A DNA stretch of 27,920 nucleotides from the NCBI GenBank assembly GCA_002440125.1, contig DJRQ01000007.1:7149-35068 (forward strand), given 5' to 3'. Shown piece by piece: positions 14,291 to 22,834 of the stretch (within the stretch, counting starts at the first letter, position 1; each line of letters starts with the position of its first letter). The position numbers were made by a program, and so were the translations under genes. The notes under the pieces are model-generated. The model searched no databases, was not told where the DNA came from, and saw only the letters and a list, made by a program, of their open reading frames with translations. This DNA is from Caryophanales bacterium UBA6356. GTDB lineage: Bacteria > Bacillota_I > Bacilli_A > RFN20 > CAG-826.

Positions 14291-17200
14291 CTTCCTTTTG
14301 CTCCTCCATTGTGATCATCTTCTTCTTTTTAGCAAGGCGAATAATCCAGACGACAAGTATAGCCAAAAGGGTGATGACGATGGTAAGACTATATCCGGCG
14401 GTATCGATGCCAACGTCTTCCCATCGCCCTGAACGGCCAGGAGTATAAAGTTGGAGAAGCTCGCTAAAACTGGCTAAGGCGAAGCCGGCAACCTCGCTTA
14501 TAAGGAGCGCTAGGACTCGATGGATCTCTTTATGGAAAGCCATAAGGATAAAGCCAACGCTAAAGAGGGCCGTTACGGCAAAAAGGCTAAAGTGGCCTAG
14601 CGTTTTTCGAACTATCAAGGCAAGTTGCGACCAAGTGAAATGGTAGTTTCTATCGACTTTGAAAGTGACTTTTTGGGTATACTCCGATAATCCCTCGCCA
14701 TATTTCACCAAAACCGTATCTTCGCCAATGCCGATGGTTGTGATGCGCCCACTCTTATCGATGCTAATTGCGTGTTTTTGGCTTGAATCGCTCTTTGGCG
14801 AAAGAGAAAAGGAGATGGAAGAAGAGGTCGATTCAGTTATCGCTTTGATGAAAATCTGATAAGAAGAACCATACTCCAAGGACATACTATAAGAAAGGAT
14901 GTTTCCATCTTGGTCTTTCTCTATCGACAAACTCGATGCATGCATCTTTTCGGTATCTAGAACGAAAGGGCTTACGGTATCGACGACTTTGATAGTCCTT
15001 TTGAAAGTGATATTCACGTCATCTCGGCTTGTGGCGATGATCGAAGCTTCGCCGCTTTTTATGGCTGTAACGACCCCGGTGTTGGGATCGACTTTAAGAA
15101 CATTCGTATCGCTTGAGGAATAGGATACTTTTTGATTTGTGGCGTCTTCGTTCATTGTGACGCTGGCGTGGAGAATGCTTCCAACGGAAACTAAAGAACC
15201 ATCTTCTTTGCCTATATTGTATTCATTGGGGTTCTTATAGACGCTCAAAGAGAAGGAGAAAAGAGCTTTATCGACCGCGACATAGGTGACTTTGACGGCT
15301 AAATGGATGGAAGCGACCTTCTTTCCTTCAAAAAGCACGTTGAAAGTAATATTTATTGGCTCTTCTCCGCTATTTTGCTTGATGCCGGTTAAAGTGTGAA
15401 TCGCGGTTTCCGAGTCGATATTCGGAACGATGCTATTTTGATATCCTTCCGAGAAAGACCAGTCGAAGGAGGTGCTGACTGCTTTTTTAAGAAGGGTTCC
15501 GTCTTGTAAAGAGGTTTGACGATACGATTTTATTTCAATCGCTTTTTTCTCGTTTTTTCCAATGGTCAACAAATCGCCTTCAAAGAGTTTTCCATCGACG
15601 TAAGTTTCGAAAAGGTTTGGTTCGTTCGTGGCGCTTAAGTGATAGAGCATAGGAGTATCAAGCAGAGCGCACTTGAGCTCTAGGGTGATGCTCCCTTCCT
15701 TTAAGAAGGTAAGGCTTATGATTTTCGAACCGCTTTTCTTTAGGGAAACAAGATCCGCTCCCTCTTTTATTTCCACGTTTATTGGAGTCGTCGTCTCTAG
15801 AGAACGTTTGACGTTTGCATTAGAGGAAGTCACTTCGATGGAAGTGGCAAAAAGTTCTTTGTCATTATATTCTTCGTTTACGAGGAAAACGCTGTCATCG
15901 AGGATTTTCTTAAAGGAGAAAGCATCGATTGTGCTCACTTTGTCGGTCATTTCCGAGTAGTGGAAGCTCACCTCGACGAATTCCTCCTCGGTTTTGTTAG
16001 GATAAAAGATCACTTTGCCATCAAGAGGCAAGGAGGCGTTTGCTTTTGGCGTGAGCGTGAGCGAAGAGAAAGCCTCGCTCCTCGAGAAATAAGTATCGAT
16101 AGGGTAGCTTTCGCCATCGAGCTTGAAATACTCGTACTTGAAATTCTTTTTATTGCATTCGTCAGCAATAAGGCCATTTTTCAAAGGAAAAGAAATTTGA
16201 ATGGGTTCTTTTTGGATTTTTCCTAGCTTTTCAAGATGGATATATTGTTTGTCTAACGATGATGGGACTTTATTTTCGTCGATATCCTCTATGGAGATGG
16301 TTTTGGTTTTTTGGAGATTCACTTTAGAGGAACAAGTAGGGCTGTCTTCCTCTTGCCCATAGCTCACTAAAATACCGAACTCCGTCTTTTCGATTCCTTC
16401 TTTCTCAAACTTCGTTAACGCATTGTCTTTTAGACGCAGCAAGAAAGAAAAAGAACCAAAATCAGTCCTCTTTTTATCGAGGACGTCAATATAGTTCTCG
16501 CCTCCGTTTGAGAAAGCGACATTGATTTTGCTTGGGTCGAAAGGCGAGACGATATCGGTATAGGTGCCCTGGACTCTTATCTCCTTGACGTTTTCATTAA
16601 AGAAACCAAGATCGCTTTTGATTTGAAGGGAGGTAACTGGGTGATCGGTAATTTCTTGGAGTTTCACTTCGAAAGGAAGCGCTTTCCAAACGCTTGGGTT
16701 ATCTACCATGGTGGCGGTGATGGTGCCAGTCCCTTTTTGGAGGGCTTTGACGACCCCTGTATATTCTCCAACTTCCAAAATTTCAGGTTTATCGGATTCG
16801 AAACGGACGCTTTTATCGGTAGTTGATTCAGGCAAAATGGCAGTGAAAATCGTTTGGCTATCCCCTGTTCCAAGACTCAGTTTTTTGAGTTCGTTTCCGT
16901 TTTCGTCTTGAAGCTCTAAACTCGTTGCTAAGACATTTTCCACTTGAAACTTAAAGAGCTTTTTCAAGGAGGGATTGCGTTGGCTTTTAACGGATAAAGT
17001 GGCGATGCCTCTTTTCTTAAAGAGGATTTCTTGCTTTTCTTCTCGAATCTCCAAAACATCTTGATCGGATGTTTCGTTGTTTAAAACCTCGAAATCCAAG
17101 GTTTTGTAAGTGGTATCAAGAGGGGAGAACGAAATCGAATAGGAAAGAGAGTCGCCTACGTAAAAGGTCTCTCCTTCGATGGGGCGAGCGAAATCGATAT

Positions 17201-17399
17201 CGAAATCCTTAATTTCTCGAAGCGCGTCTTTGTCGTAGTTTTTATCGATGATGTCTTGAACTTGATCGGTTACGGCATCGGACTGTTTTCCTGAATTCGT
17301 GCCATCGATGCCACTCTCAACCATGATGACCGTTCCAAAGGTCAGGAAAAGAGCTAAGAAACTCCACTTGATAAAAGGCTTGATCCATTTTGTTTTCAT
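14277..17399 (-). CDS. VanZ-family membrane protein with ~880-residue Ig-like extracellular insert
   Basis: The 1040-residue protein begins with one membrane helix (about residues 9-30), followed by a Ser-containing segment typical of the first VanZ helix/loop. Residues ~45-915 are an extracellular chain of beta-sandwich-like modules. At least two read as BIG2-type Ig-like domains (patterns such as NTGVVTAIKSGEASIIAT and TGVVKALQKGTGTITATM). From residue 923, the remaining VanZ helices resume with ELLQLYTPGR (Glu980, Arg989) and EDVGIDTAG (Asp995, Asp999), matching E-LQ---P-R---D---N--G. The layout implies a huge domain inserted between helix 1 and helix 2. VanZ itself confers low-level teicoplanin resistance; the family's biochemistry is unclear. 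The gene heads the run containing the cupin and Dlt-like genes. It has no Shine-Dalgarno but has a TATAAT 8 nt before the ATG. Confidence 0.85.
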   Translation of the reverse strand: MKTKWIKPFIKWSFLALFLTFGTVIMVESGIDGTNSGKQSDAVTDQVQDIIDKNYDKDALREIKDFDIDFARPIEGETFYVGDSLSYSISFSPLDTTYKTLDFEVLNNETSDQDVLEIREEKQEILFKKRGIATLSVKSQRNPSLKKLFKFQVENVLATSLELQDENGNELKKLSLGTGDSQTIFTAILPESTTDKSVRFESDKPEILEVGEYTGVVKALQKGTGTITATMVDNPSVWKALPFEVKLQEITDHPVTSLQIKSDLGFFNENVKEIRVQGTYTDIVSPFDPSKINVAFSNGGENYIDVLDKKRTDFGSFSFLLRLKDNALTKFEKEGIEKTEFGILVSYGQEEDSPTCSSKVNLQKTKTISIEDIDENKVPSSLDKQYIHLEKLGKIQKEPIQISFPLKNGLIADECNKKNFKYEYFKLDGESYPIDTYFSRSEAFSSLTLTPKANASLPLDGKVIFYPNKTEEEFVEVSFHYSEMTDKVSTIDAFSFKKILDDSVFLVNEEYNDKELFATSIEVTSSNANVKRSLETTTPINVEIKEGADLVSLKKSGSKIISLTFLKEGSITLELKCALLDTPMLYHLSATNEPNLFETYVDGKLFEGDLLTIGKNEKKAIEIKSYRQTSLQDGTLLKKAVSTSFDWSFSEGYQNSIVPNIDSETAIHTLTGIKQNSGEEPINITFNVLFEGKKVASIHLAVKVTYVAVDKALFSFSLSVYKNPNEYNIGKEDGSLVSVGSILHASVTMNEDATNQKVSYSSSDTNVLKVDPNTGVVTAIKSGEASIIATSRDDVNITFKRTIKVVDTVSPFVLDTEKMHASSLSIEKDQDGNILSYSMSLEYGSSYQIFIKAITESTSSSISFSLSPKSDSSQKHAISIDKSGRITTIGIGEDTVLVKYGEGLSEYTQKVTFKVDRNYHFTWSQLALIVRKTLGHFSLFAVTALFSVGFILMAFHKEIHRVLALLISEVAGFALASFSELLQLYTPGRSGRWEDVGIDTAGYSLTIVITLLAILVVWIIRLAKKKKMITMEEQKEDELH

Positions 17400-17407
17400 T
17401 CAATCGA

Positions 17408-17413
17408 ATTATA
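17408..17413 (-). promoter_or_regulatory. -10 box 8 nt before the VanZ-domain gene
   Basis: A perfect TATAAT on the minus strand, with only 8 nt to the ATG, predicting an mRNA start 1-2 nt before the start codon. A second TATAAT lies about 25 nt further upstream. Neither has a clear -35 box. Confidence 0.45.
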
Positions 17414-17555
17414 AGCAAATATCCAAGGAAATCATTATAAAATCTCATTCTTTGACATTATTAAGAGCCTTCGGTTGGCTGTCGTTCCTATGAGAGAACG
17501 AAAATGCCATCGAAATGCAATATTCGTGGAGGTGTGTATTCTCTTTTACCGCTTT

Positions 17556-18782
17556 TCAAAGCTTTAGGACGTCTCCGGAAGGGCGATTCTTATATTCGCC
17601 TCTGGTGAAGTCGGGAATTTCTACGACTTTGCCGCCATTTTGGATGGATTTTTCGGAAAGAGGGGTGATAGCCATCCAAGTCGCCATGTCGTAAACGTCG
17701 ATTGGGAATGCCCTTCCTTCATTTAGGCAATCGAAGAAAACTCGGAATTCGATGTAGTCCATGCCACCATGCCCAAGCGTCCTTTGCTCATCGGTGATGT
17801 TTCTCCAACAAGCAGGAAGGAACTTTTCTTTGTAGGCGTCACTTGAACCCATCTCTTTCTTATAGAAGTCATAAGTATCATAAATTTCTGGGATATTGCC
17901 GTCGGTGAGGATGAGTTTTTGGTCCGCTTTCGCGAAACCTTTGGTGCCGCGAAGAGTGAATTCTCTCGAATAGTAGTGGGGAAGGGTCGTATCTAAGCGA
18001 AGGGTGATAAGTTGCTCTTTTTCGGTGACGATGGTGGTTGTTACGATATCGCTTTGCTTGAAATGCTTTCCGATAAGCGTTTTATCGACGCAACGCGCGT
18101 CCTCTTCAAAAGCATCGAGCGCCACGCCTGGCTTTGTGCCAAAACTCGATAAAGTCAAAAGGCGATTGCCACGATTGATGTCAAGCGCTTTCGCGATAGG
18201 GCCAAGTTCGTGGGTTGGATAATTTTCGCAATTTCTTGAAAGGTAGTTTCTAAGGCGGTAGTGGCGATTCACGTTGCCGCCTGTGATTTCCTCTCTTAAA
18301 TCATGGCTATAAGAACCATGGGCATAAAGGATTTCGCCGAGGATGCCTGCTCGATAAACGGCCGTGCTAAGCAGCTCGAATTCATCGAAACAACAGTTTT
18401 CCAACATCATGATTGGGGTCTTTGTTCTTTCGTAAGTTTCGACGAGTTTCCAACAATCATCGACGCTATAGGCGCCCGCCACTTCGCTTCCGACGATTTT
18501 CCCTTTTTCCATGGCATATATCGCCATCGGAATATGCATTTCCCAATCACAGATGATCATGACGATTTGAACGTCAGAGGCATCCACGAGTTCTTTCCAA
18601 TTCTTATATGTTTTTGGCGTGTTTCCTCTTTGCTTTTGGACTGTTTCGACTCCTTTTTGCATCCGGTCTTCGTATAGATCCGAGAGAGCGACAATGTTGC
18701 ATTCTGGGCAAGCCATCATGCTGGAAATAAGCAATGAGCCTCGGCTTCCTAAGCCGATCACGCCAACGTTATATGTTTTCAT
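17556..18782 (-). CDS. Gfo/Idh/MocA-fold enzyme, probable GH109 glycosidase
   Basis: The start at 18782 has AAGGA 6 nt upstream, giving 408 residues; an upstream in-frame TTG is ignored. The N-terminus has a Rossmann dinucleotide-binding motif, VGVIGLGSRG. GH109-type signatures follow: MMLENCCFDEFE, then YPTHELGPIAKALDINRGNRL and GHGGMDYIEF near the C-terminus. GH109 enzymes are alpha-N-acetylgalactosaminidases that use tightly bound NAD+ in a redox-elimination mechanism. A simple dehydrogenase acting on a related amino sugar cannot be excluded. No signal peptide is seen, so it should act in the cytoplasm on imported sugars. It stands alone, with 156 nt after it and about 290 nt before it. 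The downstream gap shows only a 6-bp hairpin (TCGTTC 17482-17487/GAACGA 17496-17501) without a T-run. Confidence 0.8.
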   Translation of the reverse strand: MKTYNVGVIGLGSRGSLLISSMMACPECNIVALSDLYEDRMQKGVETVQKQRGNTPKTYKNWKELVDASDVQIVMIICDWEMHIPMAIYAMEKGKIVGSEVAGAYSVDDCWKLVETYERTKTPIMMLENCCFDEFELLSTAVYRAGILGEILYAHGSYSHDLREEITGGNVNRHYRLRNYLSRNCENYPTHELGPIAKALDINRGNRLLTLSSFGTKPGVALDAFEEDARCVDKTLIGKHFKQSDIVTTTIVTEKEQLITLRLDTTLPHYYSREFTLRGTKGFAKADQKLILTDGNIPEIYDTYDFYKKEMGSSDAYKEKFLPACWRNITDEQRTLGHGGMDYIEFRVFFDCLNEGRAFPIDVYDMATWMAITPLSEKSIQNGGKVVEIPDFTRGEYKNRPSGDVLKL

Positions 18783-18836
18783 AAAGCATCCTTTCAAAAT
18801 CAAAACAATTCTACTTTATTCTCTTGTTTAAAAGTT

Positions 18837-18860
18837 CCTTAAAAAACGTCATTTTTTAGG
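18837..18860. repeat. Imperfect inverted repeat upstream of the GH109-like gene
   Basis: CCTTAAAAAA and TTTTTTAGG flank CGTCA, with one bulged T. The element lies about 55-80 nt before the start codon and could be an operator or promoter-proximal hairpin. Confidence 0.3.
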
Positions 18861-18949
18861 TAATTCTTGTTTTTAATGCGAAAAATCAGCGGAAACGGAA
18901 AACTTAAGGAGAGGGGTTGCTTTTTAGGCTATGAAAAATAGTGTTAGAT

Positions 18950-18984
18950 TTTTTCTAAACAATGGATTTTTACGTTTTTCTAAA
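18950..18984. repeat. Direct repeat TTTTTCTAAA, two copies 25 bp apart
   Basis: Identical 10-mers lie at 18950-18959 and 18975-18984, in the gap between the GH109-like and M29 genes. They may be regulator sites for the GH109-like gene or chance A/T similarity. Nothing else is seen in this ~290-nt gap apart from the nearby inverted repeat. Confidence 0.25.
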
Positions 18985-19075
18985 TAAGGCTTCGAAAGAG
19001 AGGATTGTTCCTTTTGATAACGGCGATAAAGCGAAGCTCTTGTTCAAATAAGAATAGATTGATCCGTTAAAAAAA

Positions 19076-19124
19076 GAAAAAAGGCAGCAAATCATGATCG
19101 TTTTATGAATTGCAGCCCTTTTTT
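19076..19124 (-). terminator. Bidirectional-looking terminator after the aminopeptidase gene
   Basis: A long stem (A-run, GGCAGCAAATCAT, then ATGAATTGCAGCCC and a T-run), with two mismatches and one bulge, starts just after the TGA stop. On the minus strand it runs into a T-tract. The flanking A/T runs would also let it act on plus-strand transcripts. Confidence 0.75.
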
Positions 19125-19125
19125 G

Positions 19126-20361
19126 TCAAAAAGCGAAATTGCCGTTTCGGAATATGGCTATTTCCTTCCCGTCCTCGTCGATGCCAGTGATATCAAGGTC
19201 TTTTGTGCCAATCATGAAGTCGACGTGGGAAAGGGATTTGTTGATGCCAAAAGCATGGATTTCCTCTTCCGTGTATTTTTCAAAATTCGGATAGAGGCTC
19301 GTGAAGCCTTTTCCTAAGGCTAAGTGACAGGCTGCATTCTCGTCGTAGAGAGTGCTATAGAAGATAAGTCCGGTGTTATTGATGGGAGAATCGAATGGGA
19401 CGAGAGCGCATTCGCCTAAATAGGCGCTTCCTTCGTCGAGAGAGAAGATGCTTCGAAGGAGGTCTTCGCCAACCTCGGCGTGGCAATCGACGGCTTTCCC
19501 CTTTTCGAAGCGAATCCAGAATTTATCGATGAGCTGACTTTGGTAGACGAGCGGTTTAGCACTATAGACGATGCCTTCCGCTTCGCCTTTCATTGGCGAA
19601 GTGAAACATTCTTCGCTTGGAATATTGGGCTCGAAATAGACGCCTTGAAGCGTCTTTTCGCCACCTCCCTCGAATTTCACGCCGGGAATGAGCCCGACGG
19701 TAAAGTCGGTGCCGTTACTCGAGACGTAGTGGAGCTTCTTTAAGCGCATGGCATTGAGCTTCGCGCACTTTTCTTTCAGGGTGGCGTCATGTTTTTCCCA
19801 ATTCTCTAAGCCATTGCCATCATCGGCTCGGGCGGTTTTGAGTATGGCTTCCCAAAGAGCGTTGACTGCTTGCGTTTTAGAAAGAGAGGGGAAAACTTTC
19901 TTGGCCCACTTAACGGAAGGAACGCCCGCAATGACCCATTGGTATTTGTTTTGTCTTTTCTCGATTAAGTCTTTGGCGCCTTTATAACGGGCGGCTTTTA
20001 CGTAGGCAAGCTTATCCGCTTTAACTCCCTTTAGACCATCCGGGTCTTCGCCATCCAGATAAATGAGAACGGGGAGTTTATTGGTGCGGTAAAGTTCAGC
20101 ACCGTATTCTTCTTCGGTCAGTTCACCAAGATTTTTGGCTTTGCCATACTTGTAGTCCACTTTGGTCGTTAAGGAACTGCTCCAAGCATACGTCACCCGT
20201 TTGGCACCGAGCTTATAGCACATTTTGGCGACAAGCGCTGCGAATTCGTAAAGTTCAACGTCGGCTCTAATAACGACATATTGGCCTTTGGAGACCGCTC
20301 CACCTGCTTTGGCGATGAGCAAAGCATAGTTTTCGATGAGTTTTTTAGATACTTTTTTCAT
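19126..20361 (-). CDS. M29-family aminopeptidase (PepS/AmpS-like)
   Basis: The ATG at 20361 is preceded by GAGG about 10 nt upstream, giving 411 residues, the usual length for the family. M29 landmarks are in order: an N-terminal domain with GQYVVIRADVE; SSNGTDFTVGL; NIPSEECFTSP; LGECALVPFDSPINN; LYDENAACHLALG; and SLSHVDFMIG (His379, Asp381). The Glu, His and Asp residues in these motifs are the conserved ligands of the dinuclear metal centre. The enzyme removes N-terminal amino acids from peptides in the cytoplasm. The gene follows the GntR/ABC operon on the same strand after 60 nt but has its own -10-like box, and it ends at a strong terminator. Confidence 0.9.
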   Translation of the reverse strand: MKKVSKKLIENYALLIAKAGGAVSKGQYVVIRADVELYEFAALVAKMCYKLGAKRVTYAWSSSLTTKVDYKYGKAKNLGELTEEEYGAELYRTNKLPVLIYLDGEDPDGLKGVKADKLAYVKAARYKGAKDLIEKRQNKYQWVIAGVPSVKWAKKVFPSLSKTQAVNALWEAILKTARADDGNGLENWEKHDATLKEKCAKLNAMRLKKLHYVSSNGTDFTVGLIPGVKFEGGGEKTLQGVYFEPNIPSEECFTSPMKGEAEGIVYSAKPLVYQSQLIDKFWIRFEKGKAVDCHAEVGEDLLRSIFSLDEGSAYLGECALVPFDSPINNTGLIFYSTLYDENAACHLALGKGFTSLYPNFEKYTEEEIHAFGINKSLSHVDFMIGTKDLDITGIDEDGKEIAIFRNGNFAF

Positions 20362-20381
20362 TTTTTGTGACCTCGAAGACA

Positions 20382-20387
20382 ATTGTA
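20382..20387 (-). promoter_or_regulatory. -10 box of the aminopeptidase gene
   Basis: TACAAT on the minus strand, about 20 nt before the start codon, with a GAGG between. No clear -35 box. Confidence 0.3.
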
Positions 20388-20421
20388 TGGCCTTCGATTG
20401 AAAACTCTATCTTTTTTATTT

Positions 20422-21621
20422 CTAAGAAAGGGAAGCTTCCACGAAAAAAAGCAGAAGGGAAAGGCCTTGGGCGATGCCAAAGAAAATCCAAGATCTCTTG
20501 GAAAGAGCCGCTTTCTTTTCATAAAGGAGATAGACGACATATTGAATGGCTGCAAAGAATATCGCCAATACGAAATAAGAAGCGAAGGCGAAGGCATCAA
20601 GGCCCCCTCCACTAGCAGAGCCTAGTAGGGAAGACAAAAGAGCGAAAACCGATAAAGCGGCGAAAATGAGGCTTCTACTCCATTCGTGATAACTTCCCGG
20701 CTGTCCGCTCCATTCGCCTGAGGGGTCTTCCTTGCTAAAGAGGATATAGGCGCTTAGCCCTCCCAAGGAAAGGCTTATCAAAAGCGATATGATGAAACTC
20801 GTAAGATAGGCAGGGTTCTTTATTATTTGAGCATGCATGGTGCTCGCTTTGAGATTCGTGCCATAAAGAATGGGCTCAAGGAAAAAAGCTGCAAAGCTAA
20901 AGCCTGGCGCGCTCGCTCCATAAGTTTGGAAAGCCATAGGGACGAAATCTATTTGTTCGCCCCCGACCTTCGAATTGATAGGGATAGAGAGCCATAAAGC
21001 GAGTGCTGGGAAAATAGCGGCGAATGCGACGCTTCCTCCTAACAAAATCAAAGCGCTGGAAGTGAGCGAATTTCCTAAGCGAACAAAGAAGGAGGAGAGG
21101 AAAAAACTCGAGGAAAGGAAAAGCAAAGAGGAAAGATAGCCCAAGAAAAGCCATAAAGGGTCTATCATCCTTTCCTTTATGGCATACATTGTCGTATTGG
21201 TGCTCGTGTTAACGACGGGCGCGCTTGCCAAGCCATAGCGGACATAGTAAATCGCCAAAGGCATCCAATAAGAGAGAGAAAAGACAAGAAGCAAGATGAT
21301 CAAAGCCGTCAAGGTTCTTATTCTCCTTAATTCTTTCTCTTTGAAAGGCAAAGAGTAGTAGAAGTCCGTTTTGATTTTCTGGAAACGATAGCTTTCCACG
21401 AAAAGGGCTAGCAAAGCGGCTAATACAGTCGAAGAAATAACGACGCCTAAAACGGATATGGAGATTTCGGTCCCGAGGGCCTGATAGTCTTTATAAGGGA
21501 GGATTTGATAGAAATTGTGAGTCATGCTAACGACAAAAGGAGGGGTGATGATTAAGAAAAAGGAAATGGCAATAAGAGGAATCCATTCTTTCAAAAGGCA
21601 TGGCAGATATTTTTTAGTCAT
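20422..21621 (-). CDS. ABC transporter permease (ABC-2-like)
   Basis: The 399-residue integral membrane protein has about eight hydrophobic segments. The largest soluble loop, between the second and third, contains FYYSLPFKEKELRRIR, a charged loop like the coupling region of ABC-2/YtrC-type permeases in YtrA operons. The start overlaps the ATPase gene by 8 nt, so translation is probably coupled. With the upstream ATPase and GntR regulator it forms an envelope-stress or antibiotic-responsive exporter of the YtrABC class. The substrate cannot be read from sequence. No terminator is visible after it. Confidence 0.8.
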   Translation of the reverse strand: MTKKYLPCLLKEWIPLIAISFFLIITPPFVVSMTHNFYQILPYKDYQALGTEISISVLGVVISSTVLAALLALFVESYRFQKIKTDFYYSLPFKEKELRRIRTLTALIILLLVFSLSYWMPLAIYYVRYGLASAPVVNTSTNTTMYAIKERMIDPLWLFLGYLSSLLFLSSSFFLSSFFVRLGNSLTSSALILLGGSVAFAAIFPALALWLSIPINSKVGGEQIDFVPMAFQTYGASAPGFSFAAFFLEPILYGTNLKASTMHAQIIKNPAYLTSFIISLLISLSLGGLSAYILFSKEDPSGEWSGQPGSYHEWSRSLIFAALSVFALLSSLLGSASGGGLDAFAFASYFVLAIFFAAIQYVVYLLYEKKAALSKRSWIFFGIAQGLSLLLFFVEASLS

Positions 21622-22516
21622 CGTTGTTCTCTCCTTTCTTTTCGTTTGCTAAAAGCATTTGGGAGGCGAAAATCTCCTCTGTTTCGAGGGGGATTTTCTC
21701 GAAAATGATTGGTTTTTCCTTTTCCTTTAGGTTTTTGATTTTCCCTTCGTCTTCGATGACCACGAAATCGACGATTTGGCCGATTTTTCGGAAACTGACG
21801 ACTTCCAATCCATAGCTTTCGAGCCGTTTCTTTCCAAAATCCCTATCCTCGAATGCCGCTTGGTATTTGGTGAGCCTCGAGCCGAAATCTTCTTCGCTAC
21901 CTTGCTTTCCGAGCTCTCCTTTCGTTAAGAGAATGAATTGATCGGCCATCCTCTCCAAAGAAAGGAGGTTGTGGGAAGAAAGCAAGACGATCTTCCCCTC
22001 TTGGCCGATTGTGATAAGTTCCTCTTTGATGGTGTTGAGTATCAAAGGATCCAAGCCGTCAAATCCTTCGTCGATGAGAATGATAGGACAATTGACTGAG
22101 AGCGCCAAAAGAAGGAAGGCTTGGCGTCGCATCCCTTTCGAAAAAGCATTTAATTTTCTTTTCTTTTCCAAATTCGTCCGGAGCAAAAGGCGATTGAACT
22201 TTTCTTTGTCGAAATCGTAAAAAACGCTGTAAAAGCCTATTAGATTATCTAAAGTGGCTCCATTGGGAGAATAGGGGTCGTCGGGTAAGAAGAAGACGCG
22301 TTCCTTGGCTTCTTTGGTATTGGGATGAAAGGAATCGACGAGTATTTCGCCTTGGTCTTCTTTTAAAATGCCAGCAATAAGACGAAGCAAGGTGCTTTTC
22401 CCCGCGCCATTTTGGCCCATTAGGCCAGTAACTCCCGTTCCAATGCGAAGCGTGAGGTTATCGATGGCTTTCGTATCGCCAAAGCATTTGGTCAAATTCC
22501 TTATGATTATTTCCAT
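21614..22516 (-). CDS. ABC transporter ATPase (YtrB-like)
   Basis: The 300-residue cytoplasmic ATPase has Walker A GQNGAGKST (34-42), a signature-like FSKGMRRQ, Walker B ILIDEG (Asp149, Glu150) with D-loop DGLDP, and the H-loop HNL. The usual DEP after Walker B is DEG here, an uncommon but tolerated change. The catalytic Glu remains. The C-terminal ~90 residues are an accessory extension with no motif I recognise. It overlaps the GntR gene by 10 nt upstream and the permease by 8 nt downstream, forming a tight three-gene operon. It should power the adjacent permease. Confidence 0.9.
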   Translation of the reverse strand: MEIIIRNLTKCFGDTKAIDNLTLRIGTGVTGLMGQNGAGKSTLLRLIAGILKEDQGEILVDSFHPNTKEAKERVFFLPDDPYSPNGATLDNLIGFYSVFYDFDKEKFNRLLLRTNLEKKRKLNAFSKGMRRQAFLLLALSVNCPIILIDEGFDGLDPLILNTIKEELITIGQEGKIVLLSSHNLLSLERMADQFILLTKGELGKQGSEEDFGSRLTKYQAAFEDRDFGKKRLESYGLEVVSFRKIGQIVDFVVIEDEGKIKNLKEKEKPIIFEKIPLETEEIFASQMLLANEKKGENNDD

Positions 22517-22830
22517 TGTCGAATCGCCTCCTTAATTTCTTCTTTGGTGTAACCTTCTTGCAAGAGCGGCTCCAAGGCTTGGTAAATAATTTCCTTGCTC
22601 CGTTTTGAAGGCTTTTTGAGGACGTAATATCCTTTTTTGGGGATCGAAATGGCATAATTTTCATTAATTAGTTCGCCATAACCGCGGAGAGCGGTATTGG
22701 GGTTAATGTGATAAGCCAAAGCCAACTCCCTGACGGAAGGTAAGATATCTCCCTCTTTATAGACGCCCAAATCGATGAGACGCTTATAATTTTCTGCCAA
22801 TTGAAGGTAAACGGGTTTTGCATCATTCAT
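22507..22830 (-). CDS. GntR-family regulator, YtrA subfamily
   Basis: The 107-residue protein is short, like YtrA regulators, with a winged helix-turn-helix: YLQLAENYKRLI, then LPSVRELALAYHINPNTA (recognition region) and NYAISIPKKGYYV (wing). A short helical dimerisation tail follows and no ligand domain is present. It heads the operon with the ABC ATPase and permease. In this family it represses its own operon and is relieved by cell-wall antibiotics or envelope stress, though inducers vary. The predicted promoter and direct repeats lie immediately upstream. There is no Shine-Dalgarno site. Confidence 0.88.
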   Translation of the reverse strand: MNDAKPVYLQLAENYKRLIDLGVYKEGDILPSVRELALAYHINPNTALRGYGELINENYAISIPKKGYYVLKKPSKRSKEIIYQALEPLLQEGYTKEEIKEAIRQWK

Positions 22831-22834
22831 AAAT

